Positions 58,753-64,000 of a stretch of DNA of 64,000 nucleotides are shown here, piece by piece; positions within the stretch are counted from its first letter, which is position 1, and every line of letters starts with the position of its first letter. This DNA is from Bullera alba (Eukaryota; Basidiomycota; Tremellomycetes; Tremellales; Bulleraceae): positions 992,001 through 1,056,000 of the forward strand of contig BCIX01000002.1 in the NCBI GenBank assembly GCA_001600095.1, read 5' to 3'. The position numbers and the translations under genes are program-made. Below the pieces are notes generated by a model. The model ran no database searches. It saw only the letters and a program-made list of their open reading frames with translations, and was not told where the DNA came from.

Positions 58753-58935
58753 AGGTCAGTATGATGGAATGGTACGAAACAACAAGAGGCAAAAGATCGA
58801 AGAAGCGAAAGAAGGCAATGGAACAGGTGACAATAAAGCAGGTGGGTTGGTCGTTGATCAGCGTTGATCTTTGTCCAGGCGTTCGCGTGGGTTGTCCGTG
58901 CTCCTTTCGCCAACGACGCCAAAGGCTGTCAAAGG

Positions 58936-59009
58936 TCACCCCAGAATGTCTCTGCGATGCTGTCGGAGGTTGATGAGGAAAAAGGTATGCGGATACAGAC
59001 GAGATCCAG

Positions 59010-59044
<35 letters not shown>

Positions 59045-59751
59045 CACATGATCCCAGCTGGGCAGGGTCAGCATCAGAAGGCAACGGTTGTCAAGCAAAC
59101 TTACCAGGTAGACCAGGATAGACCAGTGGATGATACATGGTGACGACAGCGGTGTTGAAAGGCGGTAGGTCTTGTGCAAGCGGAAGAAGAGGGAACCAAT
59201 GATGAATCGAAAGACAACTCACATTTTGTCACGGCCTTCGCGTGTCTTCGTCCAAGTCAGCTCAACTCTGCTCGCATGATGCAAACTCGACTCACCTGCA
59301 CCACCGGTACATATTCGTACGCATACTCGACACTGTCAGACATCTGATGTGATCCAAGCGGAGGCGCCGTCTCTTTGCCCTTGGGCTTGTCCGGATCTCC
59401 CTGTGGTCTGGCGAGACCTTTCTTCTCTTCCTGCTTGGCTGGTGAAGCTGCCGGTATATTGACCCCTCCGCCTCTCGTGGTGACCGGCATCAGCACCTCT
59501 CGGCTCCTCGTTTGCTGCTCCTCGCCGGATGCAGACACGGTGGACAGAGCTCGCCGTGATGGAACTGGTAGTGAATGTAGTCGAATGGATGAAGGTGGTT
59601 CAGGCGGCTTGTCCGGGATCAGAGGTGATTCCTCCCGATCAAAGTCGCCCGGTGTCGGTGTACCAGGGTTCGTGGTTGAGGATAGAGTCGTCGTGGTGTG
59701 CCTGCTGAGCGGATGAGAGGGAGGCGACGTTGACTCGCGATCGATGGACAT
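58936..59751 (-). CDS. Low-complexity hypothetical protein with (His-Thr)n exon
   Basis: I do not recognise this protein. A spliced model uses exons 59296-59751, 59223-59235 (13 nt), 59105-59170 and 58936-59057; the total is 219 codons with the stop, in frame. The first exon is Ser/Thr/Pro-rich (MSIDRESTSPPSHPLSRHTT ... DSVEYAYEYVPVVQ). The next two read AVTKYLPPFNTAVVTMYHPL and VYPGLP. The last exon includes the TG repeat of the opposite strand, giving a His-Thr run, then ESGSRLYPHTFFLINLRQHR. Two introns have good branch points (GCTGAC); the one at 59171-59222 lacks a clear one. It could be an independent gene or an upstream exon set of the velvet gene, 183 bp away. The ATG context is weak. 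Confidence 0.4.
59014..59042. repeat. (TG)n dinucleotide repeat
   Basis: About 14 TG units. On the minus strand it reads CA repeats and would encode alternating His-Thr in the proposed last exon of the low-complexity gene. Likely length-variable. Confidence 0.9.
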
Positions 59752-62644
59752 TTGAGGCGGTGGAATGTGGTCGATAGGGTGCTAAGTTTGAGATGCCTCG
59801 TGTAGAGTCGACTAGTGTGGAGATCAGCGAGCGCTCCCAACCGAGTCCGATAGGTTGAAAGGAGGTCGCCATCGCGTCGTTTGCCCTCGGAAGATTTTGA
59901 CTCTCTGACACCATCAGAAATACACTCGACTCACCCAAACGCAACCCCCTCGTTCCTGCGTTTTGCGAGATTGAACGTCGTCCGAGGTCGAGGCTGTCAA
60001 GGGCCACTCGGAGAATTCCATACAAACCTGAAACTGGACCTGCCAGCGGTTTGACAGACTTTATACTTGAAGGCGTGTTGGTCAACGACTCTCCTTTCTC
60101 TTGTTTGTGTTTGGTCGAGGAGAAAGGAGGACTCAAGCTGACATTACGCGAGCACACAAGTCGGAAACTCGGGTCCTTTGCCGAGCTAGCTTGTGAGCCA
60201 GGAAGCACTTCGGTACCTCGTGGTCGCCTTGCGATGATGCGTTCGATCCTGGTGAAAAGGGCGAACTTCGGATCACTGCGAAGGAGACGACAATACTGAA
60301 GGTGTCTTGGAGACTGCTTTGGCAGTTGGTTGAACGATTTTGAGTGACAGGGAACCGGTACCGGTTGTACCGCCTGCGTAGTGGGCTTGTGCTACCAACT
60401 TTTGGGTATTACGCAACCTGATCCCGTGGGTCCGTTCCCCAACCTTGCCTTACTCGCTCAAGCGGCAGAGGCGCTGACAGCTATAACGGGTCCTTGTGCT
60501 CGTCGCGTGTCAGATCATGCATAGTCTCTTTGTCTGGCTCCGTGGATCCCGTCTCCGGCTCGATCGCAAGCTCAAAGAGGCTCGATGCAGCTCAAAGCTA
60601 TGTAGTCGTTGGTCGTCGTCCGCCGTAGCCGAAATCTGGCAACAAGGGGGGAGCTGCTTGGAGCATGTATGCCCTTGTATGCCATGCGTGATACGAGGTG
60701 ATACGGCAAGTACGCGTGTACGTTAATGTCATTAGTCGAAGCTTAACCAGCCGCCTCCTGCTGATTGTCAGGTTTTGAGCTGTTTTGGGGCTGTTTCTGC
60801 TGGCCGATCAGGGGCCCGAGAGAGTCCGAGCTGTCGCCTTTTTAGGGTACCGGTCGGAGCGGAAGAACCCTGTTTACAACCATCGCGATCGACTAGGATT
60901 GACTGCGCGCCATAAAGCTTGAGCGCTTGAGCAGGCTTGTCTATGCTGCTGCATACGAAAGATCCCCGAAGTGTGCCTTGTACCCCTTCGGACTCACCCC
61001 TTCCCGTGCAAAGCTCCCAACCTTGAGATGGTCCCGGACTTTCCCGGAACACTACTTAAACCGCCTTGCGGTCCTTTGCGATCCCAGTGCTGAGTGTGCT
61101 GAGGTCATGACTGGTCAGCACCGGTCAGCACCGGTCAGCACTCAGCGTACTCAGCAGTCAGCAGCAGTCCTCCATGGCTTCATCCAGCTTCCTCCCAGCC
61201 TATCCTAGCCAGCTCCGGATCCGCCGGGCTCAGAGAAGCTCAGAGAAGCGCTCGCGCTCGCTCCCGTCGCCTGCAGCCTCAGGCAGCCTCCTGCAGCGGA
61301 GTCAGGGCGATTTAGAGTTCGGTAGCTTGGTCCATCAGATTCCATCATGCATATGCGTCAGATCGATCTTAATTAGATCTGGTGGAGGCCGGTGGAGGGC
61401 TGTGGAGGGAGACAGCAGAAGCTGGACAGAGGTGAACGTTGAACACTGGTGAACAGTGGTGAACAGGTGGGAACTGCGAGCGGCGTAAGCTGGCGTAAGC
61501 GAACCTTGTGCAGCAGTCAGCACCGCCCTCGTGCCCGAGCCGTACGGGATCTCTCGATATCGAATATCGAAAGTCAATTTGGATGATGAGTTCTTCGGAC
61601 AAGAACGATCTGAGCGTGAAAGTGTAAACTCAAGCCGAGGAGATGGCTCAAGGCAATGCGGATGAGCGCGATGATCGATGAGCACCGGTGTACCCGACGC
61701 CGGCCGCGTCACTTGCGTCTCTCGATGCATCGAGCCTGGGTTGAGGATGACGAGTCGAGGAGACTTGACGACTACAGTTGCAGCTCCTGTACATGGTGCT
61801 AACAGCCCATATGTACGCAAGCACTTGGCCACCTTGTCGTGTACATCAAAGGGCACATCCGTCAGTCGGAAACGAGGCTGCTCAGTGGCTGCTCTTGTCG
61901 GCACGCGCTGTGCTATGCATAGTGACGTGTGATTTCGCAGATCGCAAACTTGTGCCCTCTGGGCTTGGTGCCTACTATTCACCAGGACTCGCTCTAGACC
62001 TGCCGTGTTGCTGTTCGACCTAGCTAAGCTTACCTCTAGCTACGAGCTTCTTGAATGTGATGGGAGGTGATGCATGATGGGACAGGATAGGACAGAATAG
62101 GACGTAATCCACTGGCAGTAGGGTTTAGCCTAACAACCAGCTAACAGCTGCTAACGCAACTTGGGTCCGCGCACTGTTCGCAGCGTCGCACTCTCAAGTC
62201 CTTTTGATAACGTACGCCCACCTTCCCCCACTCGTGAAGACTGTCTACATAGCGTGGCTCGGACCGAGTACTGCCGAACATCGAAATCCGAAACTATAGT
62301 CTACTCGTACTATAGTGGTTCCGACACGACCGTCTGGAGTCCGCGGTCATTGATCGGCTTGTCCAATGCGCAGCATATCTGACGGACGACTGTGGCACGT
62401 GGACTTGGTATTGCCGTCAGCATGCCCGGGTCGAAGCTTGTTGCTTGGCGCTACGCCTATCTTCGACGATCTCGTCCGCTGGAGCCAGGGGATAGCTCTA
62501 GATCTCTCTAGATACCAGTAGCTGCGACATCCCGCCTGCAACTCCTCTACATGGTCTACCTGTGCTGACTGCCACTCTCGACCCTAAGTACTCTACTTGT
62601 GCACTCGTACGGACGTCTCGTTCCCAGACGATGTGCTTACTCGC
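59752..62644. other. Long gene-free interval (2.9 kb)
   Basis: No gene is supported. The minus-strand frame at 59639-60208 begins with GTG and overlaps the low-complexity gene, so I do not call it. A TATAAAG lies near 60059 on the minus strand. Tandem 10-mers at 61111-61140 with flanking inverted copies, GTGAACA-type repeats near 61430-61470 and GATAGGACA repeats near 62080-62105 mark the region. Confidence 0.5.
61111..61140. repeat. Three tandem 10-bp units (GGTCAGCACC type)
   Basis: CTGGTCAGCA followed by two copies of CCGGTCAGCA. The left flank (61084-61102) contains two GTGCTGA copies, the reverse complement of TCAGCAC, so a bulged hairpin is possible. Non-coding. Confidence 0.75.
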
Positions 62645-63415
62645 TTAGACTACGGATGATGCGACCGCAGTGGGCTGGGACAGATCGTCATCTTCGTCGA
62701 CTCCAGCAGCCGTCTTCTTCGAGCCCTGGTCTTTCTCGGGGATCACAATCCCAAAGGTCACAGGGGCGACGGATCCCGTGAGGAGTGAGATTGTGCCTTT
62801 ACGGTCGCTGTAATCGTCCCCTGGCAGCGAGGTATACTCCTCGAAATCGTCGACGATCTCAAATTTGCAGCCTGAGATGGAAGGCATCCCTGTCACGACC
62901 TGTGACTCTCAGCACTCTGTATAGTGGTGAGGAATCACAGGTAGCGGATCGTAGCTAAAGTATGTGTACGGTGTCTACGAGTCTACAATCAGGGTCACGT
63001 GATGTGCCTGGGCTGACTAGGATGTGACGGGTGGATGACACCCTAATCCTGACAATCCCTTCAGTCGATTCTTGCGTTGCAAACCAGTCGGCGTCTTCAG
63101 TTTGCATCGCGGCTTCTGTCTTCTTCACATGGTTCTTCCACATCTTGGTGGCTGCTTCCAAGTCATGACCGTGGTATGGTGGCAGTCGGCCGCGATCCAT
63201 GAGTTCAGAACAATAGTCGGTCATGATCTGTCGACGCCCCTCGATCACTTCCTTGCTCCCATCCTTGTTCAGCTGCATGCTGCATGCTGCATCGAGTTCC
63301 GGCGAGTAGTGTAAGGTAGTGTTCCTTCGCTCTTTCCCGACTCGAAGTGCAGGTGGCAAGTACCGGTGTAGTCGGACATTGTTGACTGCAAAGTGCTTGA
63401 CAGTATAGGATGCGT
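62645..63415 (-). CDS. Unidentified protein, 3' exons (5' end unresolved)
   Basis: I do not recognise this gene. Two coding-like segments on the minus strand can be joined. One, to about 63035, reads SLSTINFHPHRVANASYTVK, HFAVNNVRLHRYLPPALRVG, CSMQLNKDGSKEVIEGRRQI and YHGHDLEAATKMWKNHVKKT, then EDADWFATQESTEGIVRIR. The second, 62645 to about 62905, reads VVTGMPSISGCKFEIVDDFE, EYTSLPGDDYSDRKGTISLL, TGSVAPVTFGIVIPEKDQGS and ends AVASSVV. The joining intron would be GTGTCATCC...CACAG. Upstream, an intron with a GTAGG donor, GCTGAC branch point and CAAG acceptor (about 63447-63500) shows coding continues to the right. Without a start codon the length is unknown, and a decayed copy is possible. 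Confidence 0.4.
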
Positions 63416-64000
63416 TGGCGACTCGGTGGGGATGGAAGTTGATCGTGGAAAGGCCTTGGGGAAAAGTTACTCGGTGTCAGCTGTCCTTCTGTATATATGT
63501 CTTCCTACTGGCTGAGCATGACTTCTGCGATCCCTTGATGGTAAGCGTGGCGCACGAGGACGTCGACTACCAGAAAGGAGCTTGTATCTTGCTTGTGTCA
63601 TCGATCGTCATAGACAACGAGCAAGTCGGGCCACGGGCGACGCACAGTGCTTCTCCGACCATGAGAAGTGAGAAGGGAGACTCGTCATAAAGGATCGTCT
63701 ATGACCACAAGTGGCGAAACGCATCGATGGTGTCTCCTGCTGTCCACCCTTTCATGCCAGCTTCCCATACGGTTACACGGTATCGCAGGGGACTCCGCAT
63801 GAGTAAGGGGTCGCCACCAGAGTCGCGCCCCACCAAGGCGCTGATGAGGGGTCACCGAGCAGTGACATGTCGGTGGACCCGCTACTGTTCCGCCAGCGCG
63901 AGCAGCTCTGCCCATTCACATCTCGAGCTAGGAGTCCTAGGACACGCTCCGACAGTAGTCCTCCGTCCAGGACTCCAGGAGGGCATAACAGCAATGATCA
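63416..64000 (-). pseudogene. Possible upstream part of the right-end gene, with two in-frame TAGs
   Basis: In the frame that would feed the intron near 63447-63500, the minus strand reads DSGGDPLLMRSPLRYRVTVW, EAGMKGWTAGDTIDAFRHLW, then a TAG (near 63700), LYDESPFSLLMVGEALCVAR, GPTCSLSMTIDDTSKIQAPF, a second TAG (near 63568) and SSCATLTIKGSQKSC. The stretches look like protein, but I cannot find introns that remove both stops. Either the exon structure is unusual or the gene has been disabled. The window ends before any start. Confidence 0.25.

Noticed and set aside
59639..60208. 189-codon minus-strand frame upstream of the velvet region
   Set aside because: It starts with GTG, overlaps the first exon of the low-complexity gene in another frame and has no recognisable domain.
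63415..63690. 91-codon plus-strand frame at the right end
   Set aside because: Begins with TTG and lies opposite a minus-strand region with better splice evidence.
1..64000. tRNA, rRNA, CRISPR, or intact transposon
   Set aside because: No tRNA A/B-box pair with cloverleaf, no rRNA core sequence, no regularly spaced repeats, and no reverse transcriptase or transposase motif was seen on either strand by eye.

Overview
The window is fungal nuclear DNA, most likely from a basidiomycete yeast of the Tremellomycetes (Cryptococcus/Kwoniella-like). I infer this from gene-dense but intron-rich genes, very short introns (about 35-65 nt) with GTGAGT/GTAAGT-type donors and CTGAC/CTAAT branch points just upstream of the acceptor, roughly balanced to slightly GC-rich base content, and fungal families (RTA1-like, velvet, CFEM, ADP1-type ABC transporter, LAA1, SOK1/TCP11). 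The species cannot be fixed from sequence alone. I call 20 protein-coding genes with good support, one of them cut by the left edge, plus two less certain loci. I saw no rRNA, tRNA, CRISPR or intact transposon.

Layout, left to right. 1-5.5 kb: adenosine kinase (5' part only), thioredoxin-PITH protein (TXNL1/Txl1), Ran1/Sks1-type kinase, all on the minus strand. 8.1-15.2 kb: SV2-like MFS transporter and an ADP1-type ABC transporter with EGF-like modules (minus). 16.6-22.2 kb: RTA1-like membrane protein (plus), NmrA-like dehydrogenase (minus), GPI-type CFEM protein (plus), a small two-helix membrane protein (minus). 22.8-37.8 kb is the housekeeping core: the LAA1/HEATR5 HEAT-repeat protein, eIF3f, DNA polymerase alpha (POL1) and a SOK1/TCP11 protein. 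40.6-53.8 kb: a degenerate RecQ-like protein, a histidine acid phosphatase, a disordered proline/serine-rich protein, TAH18, an ARMT1/DUF89 damage-control phosphatase with microexons, and an alpha/beta hydrolase. 53.9-59.8 kb: MCM10, a velvet-family regulator, and a weakly supported low-complexity gene. 62.6-64 kb: an unidentified, partly decayed-looking gene.

The genes do not form a cluster of one pathway, but some links are visible. POL1 and MCM10, whose products meet at the replication fork, each carry a GACGCGTC palindrome (MluI cell-cycle box) within about 90 bp of the start codon. TAH18 supplies electrons for cytosolic Fe-S assembly, on which DNA polymerases depend. Several genes are packed tail to tail (11 bp between stops of the disordered protein and TAH18; 38 bp between eIF3f and POL1) or share short divergent promoters (LAA1/eIF3f 338 bp; TAH18/ARMT1 207 bp). 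In contrast, gaps of 1.8-2.9 kb contain no gene I can support and are full of short, nearly tandem duplications.

Most worth following up: the RecQ-like gene at 40.6 kb, which keeps the helicase fold signatures but has lost the Walker A lysine and altered motifs II, III and VI; the 6-nt and 21-nt consecutive microexons of the ARMT1 gene; the paired MCB boxes; and the unidentified right-end gene.
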